A stretch of 64,000 nt of DNA. Source: Flaccisagitta enflata. Its lineage: Eukaryota; Chaetognatha; Sagittoidea; Aphragmophora. Each line of letters begins with the position of its first letter. Position 1 is the stretch's first letter. Under the pieces are notes generated by a model that made no database searches, was not told the DNA's origin, and was given only the letters and a program-made list of their open reading frames with translations. The stretch is taken from assembly GCA_965153355.1 (NCBI GenBank), contig OZ231128.1, forward strand, positions 36,766,001-36,830,000, read 5' to 3'. The translations under genes were made by a program, and so were the position numbers. Below are positions 1-16,607 of this stretch, piece after piece.

Positions 1-110
1 AAAGCTAGGCTTTGCAACTTGAGCGTTATCGACCGACCGACCGACCATTTGGCGACCAACCGATTGAAAAACGGACAGTGACTATAGAGATGCGTTGCCG
101 CACTTGTAGA
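1..110 (+). mobile_element. Hairpin-end element (type B), 3' part
   Basis: A GACC tetranucleotide array is followed by an imperfect hairpin (ATGCG...CGCA, about 90-104), as at other type B 3' ends. The element is cut by the window edge. It directly precedes a type A element, and both are part of the segment repeated inverted at 30.8-34.4 kb. Confidence 0.5.
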
Positions 111-116
111 TAAGAA

Positions 117-244
117 ACAAGGCCGTATACATGGCAGCAATGGTCGCGGACGGGTGGGCAGGAGCGGAAAACCTCAGAAAACAGTTTTGTGACGGACCGA
201 ACGACCGACGGACCGACGGACCGAAAAGTGTGTCCCCGACTAAA
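117..244 (+). mobile_element. Hairpin-end element (type A)
   Basis: The segment begins with AACAAGGCC, contains the family core GTCGCGGACGGGTGGGCAGG, runs through a GACC/GACG tetranucleotide array and ends CGACTAAAG. These are the family landmarks, although the 3' hairpin is degraded here. No coding capacity is visible. Confidence 0.6.
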
Positions 245-403
245 GACCGTCAAAGTAACCAAAACATTTTTAAACTTAAGAAAAAAAGTTTTCGAAGATT
301 TGCAAGGCAGTTTTTTTTCTCCAACAACAATCGAGCGGTAGTGGAAAAAGAATCAATACCATTGGAGAAAAAACTTCCTTTTGGAAAAAAAAAAGACAAT
401 GAC

Positions 404-476
<73 letters not shown>
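245..476. repeat. Inverted copy of the 30.8-31.06 kb segment, with (GA)n
   Basis: Read on the - strand this repeats 30846-31062, including a near-identical 120-bp piece around ATTGATTCTTTTTCCACTAC and an adjoining GA/CT microsatellite (406-476 here). The copy continues without a break into sequence matching 34169 onward. It therefore shows the site before the 3.1 kb transposon inserted in the other copy. Confidence 0.75.
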
Positions 477-477
<1 letters not shown>

Positions 478-627
478 ATGTGTGTGTGACAGAGAGCACA
501 TTCAAGTTTTGTTTTGCGTATTTTGTGCCGATAGCGGAATTTTGGTCTCCTGAGTTTTACTTCTGCTGAATGTTGATAGCGGTAGTTAAATGTGCCTTCA
601 TTGCCTTTCAGATTCGAGAAGACTCTT

Positions 628-744
<117 letters not shown>

Positions 745-816
745 TTACCTTGCCCCTCTTTTACTCACAGAAAAGCAGGTGCTTTCGTCTGTGTCCCCGT
801 TTCTAGTCTATATTTT

Positions 817-1075
817 ATAGAAGCGTCCTCGCATCTCTACAATAGGCTGTGTCCGTAGGTGGGTTGGTTGGTCGGTTGGTCGGTAACGCATTCATTAAAA
901 CCATCAAAATCATGCATTTTTTCAACAAAAAAGTGAGCCTCATTCAATAAAAGTAGCACATATTAAGACATTCATTAAAAAAAGACTATGTTTAAAAAAC
1001 ATTCATTCATAAAAAACATTCATTTGTAAAAAAACATTCATTCAAAGAGGACGCATCGCCATCGTTGGCCTACTT
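817..1075 (-). mobile_element. Hairpin-end element (type B), cut by the gap
   Basis: On the - strand it ends in a hairpin GATGCG-AGGA-CGCTTC at 817-836. It shares CACAGCC, the GACC array, the ATTCATT-rich middle and GATGCGTCCTC with the fuller copy at 39471-39806. The run stops at the N gap just after GGCCTACTT, so its 5' end is missing. Confidence 0.65.
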
Positions 1076-1108
1076 NNNNNNNNNNNNNNNNNNNNNNNNN
1101 NNNNNNNN
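1076..1108. other. Assembly gap (33 N)
   Basis: A run of N joins a contig ending in a type B element to one starting in an 82-bp tandem repeat. Both flanks are repetitive, so the join is not secure evidence of true adjacency. Confidence 0.99.
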
Positions 1109-1234
1109 GTGACGGGTACTTATTTTTCATGGTGGTGGGATCCGGGGCACTGTGTAGGTGAATTGGTGGTGATTAGGGGGTGATAGGGGGGTGACGGGTA
1201 CTTATTTTTCATGGTGGTGGGATCCGGGGCACTG
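1109..1234. repeat. 82-bp tandem repeat
   Basis: GTGACGGGTACTTATTTTTC occurs at 1109 and again at 1191, each followed by ATGGTGGTGGGATCCGGGG. About one and a half units are present next to the gap. A related piece lies at 47336-47393. Confidence 0.8.
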
Positions 1235-1385
1235 TGAGCCAATCTGGTCCACGTGTTACAAAACGGTCCAACGCAAGTAACTGTAAATTTTCCATTGTGC
1301 GTGTCGGATAAATGAAAGAACTGATCGACAGATGGGCACATGGATGGACGGATCAAGGATGGGTGGATAATTGAATAATAGAAAG

Positions 1386-1502
1386 AACAAGGGTGAGTAG
1401 GCCAAGTAGGTGTGGATTGTCAAACATTTGCGCTTCCGACCGACCAATCAACCGACCGACTGACACAGCCAGTTATACAGAGGTGCGTAGGCGCACCTAA
1501 AA
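1386..1502 (+). mobile_element. Hairpin-end element, GGTGCG variant
   Basis: It starts AACAAGGGTGAGTAGGCCAA, like the type B start at 39471, contains a short GACC array, and ends in a perfect hairpin AGGTGCG-TAGG-CGCACCT (1481-1498) followed by AAAAAG. The stem bases differ from types A and B but remain paired. Confidence 0.65.
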
Positions 1503-2041
1503 AGAAAGATACAATGCCTTACTCGTCGGTGGTGGTTCAGTCTCACATGATAAAAAGTAACCTCCTAGTTGGGTACAGGAAAATGATTGATGGAAGGACA
1601 CATGTATGGACACATTGACGGACAAATGGACGGGAAAATGGACGGACAAATATAAAAATGGTGTCGAAACTGGTTTCAAAACATTTTTTATCTTCTTTTA
1701 CCTTACCTGTCTATGGTTGTTTCAGAATATAAGCCAAACATGATTACATATGTAAAAAAGATTGATAGATAGACACATAGATGGACAAATAAAACAGGTT
1801 TCAGAAATTTCTTTTTCTACCTCCCCTGTCGACGTTGGTCTCACAAGATGTCAGATTAAAAGAAATCTAAGCCGGATGAAAAAGAGAATTGATCGACGGA
1901 TGGTGACCAATGTGTCGAAGCAAATGGTGAAGCGATTGAGACAATCGAACAATGAACTGCTCCCAAAAGCCTACTGACAAGGCAAAGGGGAAAAAAAGAT
2001 CCAACGCGTGGGATAGAATTGGAATGAGAAAAGGAGAAGGA
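1503..2041. other. Repeat-derived spacer
   Basis: This holds several degenerate copies of a GATGGACGGACAAAT-type motif (near 1590, 1765 and 1895), each followed by a GTTTC(A/G)-rich stretch, suggesting decayed tandem or dispersed repeats. No coding region is supported. Confidence 0.4.
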
Positions 2042-2230
2042 AACAAGACCGGATACTTGGCAAACTTTGTTGCGTGAAAGTGGGCAGGGGCATTTATGTA
2101 TCAGGCTTTTTATGCACTCTGGCAGGAGCGGAAAAACAAAAGAAAACAGGCTTGATTGAACAAACGTGATTGGCAAACATACCGACAGACCGAAAAGTGG
2201 CTTATGGAGTCGCGTGGCACTCGACTAAAG
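2042..2230 (+). mobile_element. Hairpin-end element (type A)
   Basis: It begins AACAAGACCGGATACTTGGC, contains GTGGGCAGGGGCA, and ends with a degraded hairpin GTCGCGTGGCACTCGAC followed by TAAAG. A further degraded relative (GGCCGGATCC... GACCAACC array) follows at about 2237-2370. Confidence 0.65.
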
Positions 2231-2470
2231 AAGCAAACCAGGCCGGATCCAGGATCCAGGAGGAACAGTGTAAGAACGTTCCATGCCGAATGAAAAAGGA
2301 AAGTTGGTGAAAACTGCGCCACGCCAAAGTGGCAATCGGTCGAACCAACCGACCAACCAACCAACAACAAGCTCAAAAGAAAAATCGTAGATGACACACG
2401 CTAGCAAGACCGATTAATTGGCAGATCGACAATGTGATCTGTGCAACGCTATGTCGAAAACGGATGTAAC

Positions 2471-2581
<111 letters not shown>

Positions 2582-2634
2582 ATTGCAAAGCAAACATAGC
2601 CATAGGCCAATGTTAACAGAGTGTTGTTAATCCG

Positions 2635-2638
<4 letters not shown>

Positions 2639-2691
<53 letters not shown>
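2639..2691 (+). repeat. (CT)n serving as a splice-acceptor pyrimidine tract
   Basis: About 27 CT units run directly into CCTTTCAG and the exon starting at 2699. By position it is the polypyrimidine tract of that 3' splice site. This is read from sequence; use is not proven. Confidence 0.7.
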
Positions 2692-2693
<2 letters not shown>

Positions 2694-2698
2694 TTCAG

Positions 2699-2990
2699 GA
2701 AACATGGCAAGCGATTTCTTCTTCTGATTTATGGTTAAAGACTACGGAAAGTTTAAACGCCGGTTTGAGCCGGACTTCCGATGGTCTCGGCGCCGTCGGC
2801 TCAATTACCGCCGACGCTGTAAATAACGCCGGCGCCGCAATTTACTCGCGTTACCGCGGTTATGTTCGCCAAGATGACGCCGCCGATGATGCCGCCAATG
2901 ACAATGACGACGATGACAACGACGACGATGTCCGTGGCGCTGGTCGTAGCGTCGACGTCGCCGTGACCGGAGGCGATACAATGACTTCAG
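2699..2990 (+). CDS. TPD52-family protein, penultimate coding exon
   Basis: The exon encodes ETWQAISSSDLWLKTTESLN, then a Gly/Ala/Ser-rich stretch. This matches the region of tumor protein D52 proteins just after the coiled coil (consensus roughly W-Q-x-x-x-x-x-x-x-Y-x-K-T-x-E-x-L). It then adds an Asp/Asn-rich acidic segment (about residues 60-80 of the exon) that the family lacks. TPD52 proteins are small coiled-coil adaptors linked to vesicle traffic and lipid droplets. Acceptor CCTTTCAG precedes 2699; donor TTCAG|GTAATG follows 2990. The exon begins in phase 0 and ends in phase 1. Without splicing the frame stops at 3031, a possible retained-intron form. The preceding exon type lies far downstream at 36085, which is anomalous. 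Base use is GC-rich and codon-like compared with the AT-rich flanks. Family assignment is fairly sure; the exact paralogue is not determined. Confidence 0.8.
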
Positions 2991-3323
2991 GTAATGGCGG
3001 AAACCGTAGCAGGCAGTTGATAGCGAGATGAGGTCAGACAAAGTGGACAATGTCCACGGAGTGCGCTTGGGAGGTAATATCTTATATTTTTCCTTAAATA
3101 TCCAACATGACGCCCAAAGACCTTGAATTGATTTCTTACTCATTTCATCCTGGTATGTTATGATTGTATCCGAATAAAAGACATTTGATTATCAATTGAG
3201 TATCATCAGATATTCCTTTTACCTCCTACCACCCCTCTATCCCTTACTATATTCTTTCGAGTAAATTTGTTTTCCTGCTAAGACGATCAATAATCAAAGA
3301 CGAACTTATTCCTTCTTTCTCAG

Positions 3324-3499
3324 GATTAGTGGATGTTGGGTCAGGAGGTGCCGCTGACAGCTGGCAAATTCCTACCAGTGGTGAACAACGGGTTAATGGC
3401 GGTACCCAAGTCGGCCTCGATACTCAAGTTGGTCCCGGAACCCCAGTCGGGCTCGAAACCCATGTCGGTGGCGTGACCAAAGATGTGAGCGAAACCTGA
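3324..3499 (+). CDS. TPD52-family protein, terminal coding exon (probable)
   Basis: Acceptor CTTTCTCAG precedes 3324. Joined in phase 1 to the exon ending at 2990, it reads LVDVGSGGAADSWQIPTSGE and then a short internal repeat of the form T-Q/H-V-G-L/G (four units), ending in TGA at 3497-3499. The 333-bp intron between has clear GT-AG ends. The tail has no family similarity I recognise, which is usual for the variable C terminus of TPD52 proteins. No obvious AATAAA was found in the next 300 bases, so the transcript end is unknown. If the intron is retained, this exon is not translated. Confidence 0.6.
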
Positions 3500-4258
3500 A
3501 TCGAGAATCGAGAAATCGCCCTTCGAAATTTTTCATTAACCAATCTTTAGGCTAGCACAATTCGCCGCACGATGTTTACGAGAAAGAAGAGATATGATCA
3601 TAGGGGAAGGGGGGCACAAGCTACTCTCCACACACACATAACTACAACAGCAGCATCCAAAGAACTCAGTTCAACAAAATGGACAACACGGACACGGACA
3701 CGGACACGGACAACACAAACTAAAAGAAAAATTGTCATGAGGTGGCTAAAAAGCATGAAGGAAATAAGAATGAAGATAAGTATGAAATAGAAGAAAGTAA
3801 TATTAAGAAGGAAAGGACAGACGTGGTCTCTAGTCTCGACGAGGTGGTGGTAATCTACCTCCCGAGAAGTACGTGATCACGATTTACTCTTTTTCCATTG
3901 CCGTCTAAACGTTTTGACATCTGTCAAGGCTGCCTTACTTGATGTGAAGAAAAAAGATTCTTCATCGATATGTCGTCAATGACGAACGAATTGTGAGGGT
4001 TTTCCGGTTCAGGCACATTCACACATTGACATCAAAAGGCTGTTAGCTAATAGAGAGGTTGAAATGAAAACGTTCAATGCACTTGATATTCACACAGACC
4101 GAAAAAAAAACAAACAAAACAAACAAACAAAAAAAAAAAAGAAAAAACAAAAGAAAAAAAAAATTGACGGCAACGACAACAGGAACAACATCAACAATAA
4201 CATCGGTTCAAAAGACAACGACGAACATATACGGACGGATATGCCATCTAAAAAAATA
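3500..4258. other. Intergenic / 3' flank, no gene seen
   Basis: It contains a short (CGGACA)n run at about 3688-3710 and an A-rich stretch with many AAAC units at 4105-4165. Nothing here supports a coding exon. Confidence 0.5.
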
Positions 4259-4459
4259 GAAATGTTCCCACCTGAAAATAGACATCAACTTTGGAATGGT
4301 GCTGTTCCTAAACGAGTTGGGCTACCGGCCCCAGATTGGTCGTATTTGTAAGACTTTCAACCACTCTTTGAAATGGGACCAATCTGGTTGTTGTGGATTT
4401 ATTCGTTTAAGAGCAGCATTCTCCCTAAGGTGATGCTCATTTTCAGGTGGGAACATTTC
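4259..4459. mobile_element. MITE with TA target duplication
   Basis: Inverted ends GAAATGTTCCCACCTGAAAA ... TTTTCAGGTGGGAACATTTC are flanked by TA on both sides (4257-4258 and 4460-4461). Inner inverted pieces CCAGATTGGTC/GACCAATCTGG lie at about 4331 and 4378. At 201 bp with no reading frame it is a non-autonomous element, probably of Tc1/mariner type given the TA flanks. Confidence 0.75.
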
Positions 4460-5446
4460 TATCTTTTAGGTTGACCGTATACAACAACAGCAATGGATAC
4501 ACAAATGTCAACCCGCTCCCCACGCACACACACACGTTAACAGTTTTTTTTCACTTTCATTGTCTTCTTTATATGAAAAATGAGTTTTTGATCATTGCTT
4601 TCAAATCTGCTTCTGTGATAACGGATGTTAAGGGACCAACAATAAACTCAAAAGGACCAAAATTTGTTATATGCGGATCTATAATAGCGGATGTTCCGTA
4701 GTATGACTTGAATTCCACGAAAGAGTTCATTTTTTATTCATGGTAGATATCATTTTACCATGTAAACATTTTTACTATGTTTTTTTACCAAACTTTAGTT
4801 CTTGTCTCCAACCCATTTTTACCCTGTTCTTTAAAGCGAGGGTCTACTGTACTAATCACAATATTAATCTTGCGGCCGACGATCAAATGAGAACCATACA
4901 AGAAATATCGAGAAAAAAAGAAATAATCTAGCCACGATATTTATTCGCACGCATGGAAAACTTTTTACGACCGTTATAAGTTATAATGTTATAAATGTTT
5001 TATTTTGTTTCAGGAAAATAAAGTCGGTGATTTATTTTGACATAAAAGCGAAGCGATCATTCAAATCAAAAATAAATCAAAGCCACGATCAACGATATCA
5101 AATTCCGCACAAAAAAGCAAACATTACCGTGATTCTTTTTAAACAAAATTACAAATCGGGCGTACAAAATATCAAGAAATGAATCATGGCCTTGATCAAA
5201 ATGCGGAGAAAATAAATCACGTGTGGAGAAGATAGAATGAAATTATAAAAAACACAAAAACAAAAAAAAAAAAACAAAAAAAAAACACTAACTTAGGACA
5301 AAAACGACAAGTGAAGGGCACGTGGCTATTAGCGGCCTCCAAAAAATCAAGTCAAAGAAAAAACAAAAAGACCAATAAAGATATCAACACAAAATCAAGA
5401 AATACAAGGAAATCGATATTGGTTATTTGACGAACCACCGACGGCC
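4460..5446. other. AT-rich upstream region of the Gln-rich gene
   Basis: The sequence AGCGAGGGTCTACTGTA near 4837 resembles the end of pogo-like MITEs, but no partner end was found. From about 5331 the frame of the next gene is open, with an in-frame TAG at about 5328; the first ATG is at 5447. No TATA or other promoter element can be assigned with confidence. Confidence 0.35.
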
Positions 5447-9685
<4,239 letters not shown>

Positions 9686-10350
9686 TTGTGTGAATTGTGA
9701 TATTTGAAATGTTATATTTACTAAAATCTCTCATACATTCTATAAGGATCCTTTGTTATCAAGCTTTGAGGCATGATCTTTACATGGTATGGATTGAACT
9801 ATATTATACATTTGATTTTTAATCATCTTGACCATCTCCGCTTGATGATACTTAAGATAGATAAATGATGAAAAGAATGGATATTTCACTCCAAGATCGA
9901 TTCCGACGATTCAGCTCAGTTAGAGAACAAACATACCAACAAGTAATTTGGAGATGTTAGACAACATATAATCCGAAAAAAAGTTGAGTCACGTAATTCA
10001 ACTTTTTGAAAAGATATTTCTTTTTTTTTTTCCTTTTTTTTTACAAATTGGGTCATTTTTTGGCTTGGAGTATACTTTATCATTACTTTTTGATATTCAC
10101 AGCTTAGATGAGCTGATATTTTCTTTCTATTAGCGCGATCCAGAAGTCTCTAGGATGATTGTTTCTTAGGTAATGATTTTTTCGTTTGTTTTTTTTTATT
10201 TTTCTTGCAGGGTAGGTGTTGAATTAATTAAAACATGTTAAAACTTTGAATTGTCTCAGGGGATAATTGTGCACTAACGTTTTTGAAAAAAACTGCAAGT
10301 TAGCCTTTATACTTAACAACTAGCTAAGAACTGTCAATAGTTGCAAAAGC
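9686..10350. other. 3' flank of the Gln-rich gene, no gene seen
   Basis: AT-rich sequence with poly-T runs at 10020-10042 and 10185-10204. ATTAAA occurs near 10227 as a possible poly(A) signal, but no AATAAA follows the stop closely. Confidence 0.4.
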
Positions 10351-11025
10351 GTCAGATGGTCAGTGTTACCCATTGTCCCAGTGCGAGTTTATTTTAAGTG
10401 ATGCTGAGAGGGGCAGCGGCCCCAAAGTGGCTGACGACCTATGCTTAGTAAGTTTTGAGGCTCAAGGCTGGGATTTGAACCTCAAGACTGGGATTTGAGC
10501 CTCAAGGGTGGGATTTGAGCTTTGAGGCTGGGATTTGAGCCTCAAGGCTGGGATTTTAGCCTCAAGGCTGAGATTTGAGCATCGAGGCTGAGATTTGAGC
10601 CTCAAGGCTGAGATTTGAACCTCAAGACTGGGATTTGAGCCTCAAGGCTGGGATTTGAGTCTCGAGGCTGGGATTTAAGCCTCAAGGTTGGGATTTGAGC
10701 CTCAAGGCTGGGATTTGAACCACAAGGCTGAAATTTGCGCCAAGAGGCTGGAATTTGAACTTTAAGGTTGGGATTTGAGCCTTGAGGCTTAGATTTTAGC
10801 CTTGAGGCTGGAATTTGAGCCTTGAGGCTGGGATCTGAGCCTCGAGGCTAAGATTTGTGCCTTGAGGCTAAGATTTGGGCCTTGAAGCTAGGGTTTGAGT
10901 CTCACGGCTGGGATTTGAGCTTCAAAGGGGGTGGATGGACGGAGGAGAAGTTGGAGGCAAAGGAGAAATTTGCCCTGTGTGTGAAAGCACAGGTCATCAG
11001 CTCCTTTAGGGGCGCTGCCCAAAAA
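10351..11025. mobile_element. C element (alpha type): foldback ends around a 20-bp minisatellite
   Basis: The left end has GGGGCAGCGGCCCCAAAG and GACCTATGCTT. The right end has the inverted counterpart, AAGCACAGGTCATCAGCTCC followed by TTTAGGGGCGCTGCCC. Between them about 24 copies of GGGATTTGAGCCTCAAGGCT (10441-10925) vary at a few positions; GCCTCAAGGC within the unit is near-palindromic. The outer left part GGTCAGTGTTACCCATTG is shared with other C elements. No protein is encoded. Confidence 0.75.
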
Positions 11026-11469
11026 ACTAGCTAAAACATGATTTTCAACTTGACTGAGCGCGAACGGCAACTTTTAGTTGAGGAAATTTTTGATAGTTTG
11101 AATCGCCAAAAATGAGAATGAGAAGAAAAATGAAAATGACTTGCAAGAGAAGAGAAGACTCCAGTCGGCGATAGTCGCCTTTATTGGTAAAACAGGTGAA
11201 AAAAAAAATTCTCCTAATTGAGGCGATCCTCCATGGCCTTATGAGAATTGATCCCGGCATTTTTTGGAGATGCAAGAGGTGGAATAAAATTGGTCAAGGC
11301 ATTGGATGAGAATGGACGGAAGCAATGACAATCATTCGTCTCATAAGATATAGTCATCTAGAAATGGACCCTCCAGGCAGCAGAAGTTAAAATCGTGCTC
11401 TCATTCACTTATTGGAATGTTTCAAGAATCGATTGGATGAAAGGTTGCTTAGTGCCAATTTGCGAGCAC
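11026..11469. other. Spacer before the tandem duplication
   Basis: No repeat or coding signal stands out. The frame across 11395-11622 has no supporting features. Confidence 0.3.
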
Positions 11470-12080
11470 GGGGCAGGAAGTACTGCACCTATTTGTGCAC
11501 AATTGTCAGCTCAATTAAATTTGTGGACGTATGTGTTGATGAATATGGCTGGGACGGATGAATGTTTGATTTTCGGATGCCAGGTCAACATGCAATATCG
11601 CCTTCCTTCTCTAGCTATTTGAATACTAATACTTAGTGGCCGCGCAAATTCACTTTTCAGTTTCAACTTATACTATTTTATTATATCATAGTATAGTTAC
11701 GAGTTTTTTTGTTTGTTTTTTTTTTGGCGCAATGATGCCAACAAAATACTCAATATGCAGTTCATTGCCCTGAGTGATGCAACGCAGAGTACCGGCCCAT
11801 TTGTTCCACATGCATGCGGATTCCTTGGAAATTTTGATCATGTAAAAGATACAGCAACAGAAACAGTAACAGTAACAGTATGGCCAAGTGGCAACGACAA
11901 CAACAATATAGCTATATAGAGAAAACTCTATACATCCGATTCTAGCCAAAATCCGATCGGACAACTTCAAGCGTCGCATCTTGCGCGCGATTTTCGAAGT
12001 AGAGGCATAACACCACTAAGTTCCATGTTTGAGACTACCAGTGTTTAGCTGCTGTCCAGTTTTGTCTTTTGAATCGCTTA

Positions 12081-12121
<41 letters not shown>

Positions 12122-12130
12122 GGCTGGCTC

Positions 12131-12434
<304 letters not shown>

Positions 12435-12732
12435 GGTGGAGGGGGGGGTGAAAGTGTCATTTGTAGGAGCCAATATCCCATATTGCTACCAGAATTCTTA
12501 CCAATGAAGATTGAAAAGGGAAATTGAGCGTAAAAAAGGGAGAAGAAACAAAATAGGGGGAAAAAAAGTCTAAAAAAAAACGGCAACCCAAGTCGCGTGC
12601 GGGGCAGTGAAAAAACAAACTTTCCAAACATTTGCGCAGATGCAGCGATGCAAAAAAAAACAAAAAAAAACAAGGCCAACACCTTTTAGTCGCGTGGGGG
12701 ACAAAGATATTTTCATTGACCGGACTCCATCA

Positions 12733-13035
12733 GTTTAAATTAAAACCTTGAAACCCACCAGTTTCAATTCAAGCTCACACGTTTCAGTTCAAGTCAACCA
12801 GTTTCAATTCATGCCCACCACTCAAGTCTTGGCACCCACCGGTTTGAATTAAAGTCTTGGCACCCACAAGTATCAATTCAAGCCTTGAAACTCACCTGTT
12901 TCAATTCAAGCCCACCAGTTTTAATTACAGCCCACCAGTTTCAATTCAAGCCCACCAGTTTCAATTTATGCCCACCAGTTTTAATTCAAGTCTTGGCACC
13001 CACCAGTTTCCATTAAAGTCTTGAAACCCACCACA
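12733..13035. repeat. 20-bp minisatellite
   Basis: Repeats of CCCACCAGTTTCAATTCAAG, with some units carrying an extra TCTTGGCA-type segment. The same array is copied at 14349-14655 in unit 2. Confidence 0.85.
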
Positions 13036-13178
13036 CTATAAGAGGGTGTATCCGTTGGTGGGTATGTCTGTATGTTTGTAGGTAGATTTTTACGTAGTGC
13101 AAAAATTTCTCGATGCAATTTAAGGGTTTTTCTTGATTTCTTCATCTCTTTTCTCTTCCATTATCTAGTAGTAGTATC

Positions 13179-14798
<1,620 letters not shown>

Positions 14799-14848
14799 GA
14801 AAGAGGACGCATCTATTGGACATCTCTTGGCCTTGTATCTTTCTTAAT
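14799..14848 (-). mobile_element. Type B element 5' end
   Basis: AAAGAGGACGCATC...GGCCTTGTAT is the inverted form of the type B start (AACAAGGCC...GATGCGTCCTCTTT). The corresponding 3' part, GAGGGTGTATCCGTTGGTGGG, lies at the end of each duplication unit (13038 and 14658). The element may thus span about 14653-14848. Confidence 0.5.
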
Positions 14849-15090
14849 CACCTCAACTCGAAGCTCTGGCGCGGCGCAGCGAAAGAAAAAAATTAAAACT
14901 AAAATAAAATTTCATAAAATCAGACTAACAAATAATAACATACATTCTAATTTTGCAACAAAATATAAGCAGTCGGAGATCAGTGACCGATGCCCTTTAT
15001 TAACATTATATATTTTAGATTAAGTAAACTAAAAAACGGGCGGCAAATGCTTAGCTGTAAACTTGATTGTGGATTCGCCATTTAATGAGG

Positions 15091-15274
15091 AACAAGGCCT
15101 GATACGCAGCTACCCTAGTTGCATGTGGGTGGCCCGATGGGCAGGGGCCGTATTTGATCATACATAAACGCCAAAAAAGAGACAGACTGACCAATCAACC
15201 GACCAAGTAACCGAGCAACCGACCAAGCAACCGACCGTCAAAGCGGGTTATTGTGTTGCGTGTACGCGACTAAA
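15091..15274 (+). mobile_element. Hairpin-end element (type A)
   Basis: It starts AACAAGGCCTGATACGCAGC, has the core TAGTTGCATGTGGG and GGGCAGGGGC, a GACCAAGCAACC array, and ends with hairpin GTTGCGTGTACGCGAC (one G-T pair) then TAAAA. Confidence 0.8.
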
Positions 15275-16381
15275 AGTCTGGTGGGAAGAAAAGCAACATT
15301 ATCAATCCCATGCTGTTTAGGACAACTTTTCCACACGAACACCTGCTACTTTTATATCGAGCGTTACTCTAACTTCTAGAGAGCTTGTACATGTATGGAA
15401 AATAAGGCAATATTTGTATTCGTATTTCGGTAAAAAGACAAACGACGTCTACGAAAAAAAACGTGTTTCCGTTTTCTGAAATTGACGTCAGCGACGATGA
15501 TCAATCTCACTCAAAGACTCAAACCACCTCGTTTATCCATTGTCGAACCCTTTTATTTGATTATCCCCCACACCGACAAATGTCTTCTTTGCCTCTATGT
15601 GTTGCTTCTGTCTTTTTTAGTTTGCGCCAATGGGAAAACCTGGATGGTGGGAATGTTGGTCAGGTTAATTTTGTTTATACAGTACGTTGGGAGCAATAAT
15701 ACAGTAAAAAGAGGGTCTCCTGCAGTTCTACTGTTTAAACGGGGAACTTTGCATTTTTCTGGAAGCTTATGGTTTGAAGCTGTGAGAGAACGTAAATTTT
15801 GAGCCAAGAAAAGTCACAATATAACCTCATCTTCTCCTCTCCGCATATGGTGCAGTAGCTCTGTTTTGAAAAAAATTCTGTCTCTGTACAAAGTCAAAAG
15901 GTCTAATCCAAATAGGTAATAGCTTTTTTTTCTTTATGGTCAATAATTACAGCTAGCGCCGTATAAGAAAATATTCACTCAAATCTATGACCCATCAGAT
16001 TTAAGAAAAACATAATGTAAGCTACTCATAATATCAGAATAGTGAAGTGGGAAATAACCCTTTCTTGAGGCCTCACTGCTCTCAACGCACTGTATGGTCT
16101 GTACCATCTTAAAAAAAGAGAGCGATAAGAAAACGCAGATTGGCGGTGGTAGAGGAACTACGTGCAATCGTGCATCTGGGAGAGGAAAAGTTGAAAGATC
16201 AAGGTTTTTCATTTGGTTTCCTTACCTCAAGACGATTGCAACGATGCCAATCGATAAAGAAACTAGTGGCGTTCGCCATATTGTGTTCCACGAAAACTTG
16301 ATTTGGCGTGAAAAAGAAAGGCAATAATTCATAAAACAAATCTAATAATATTAACCAGACAAATCTGTGTTGTAAATATTG
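15275..16381. other. Spacer, no gene supported
   Basis: Frames across 15463-15802 overlap on both strands and lack splice or domain support. The rest is AT-rich. Confidence 0.35.
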
Positions 16382-16560
16382 GCCGCCTGTGGGCGGCCTA
16401 ATAACCATCCATGGGTGACCTCACTACCGCCTATGGGCGGCCTCACAGCCGCCTGTGGGTGGTCCCACTGCCGCCTGTAGGCGGCCCCACTGCAGCCAGT
16501 GGGCAGTCCCACTGCCACCTGTGGGTGGTCCTACTGCCGCCTGTAGGCGGTCCTCTTGCG
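16382..16560. repeat. 22-bp palindromic minisatellite
   Basis: About eight units of the form CCGCCTGTGGGCGGTCCCACTG. Each contains a CCGCC-TGTG-GGCGG hairpin, and variants often keep the pairing (CCGCCTGTAGGCGG). A short GT-rich stretch separates it from the 29-bp satellite. Confidence 0.75.
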
Positions 16561-16607
16561 CCTGTGTGTGTGCATGTGTGTGTGTATATGTGTGGGGAAA
16601 GCGGGGT

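Noticed and set aside
4600-4855. A complete pogo-like MITE
   Set aside because: Only one end (GGGTCTACTGTA) is recognisable; no inverted partner was found to the left.
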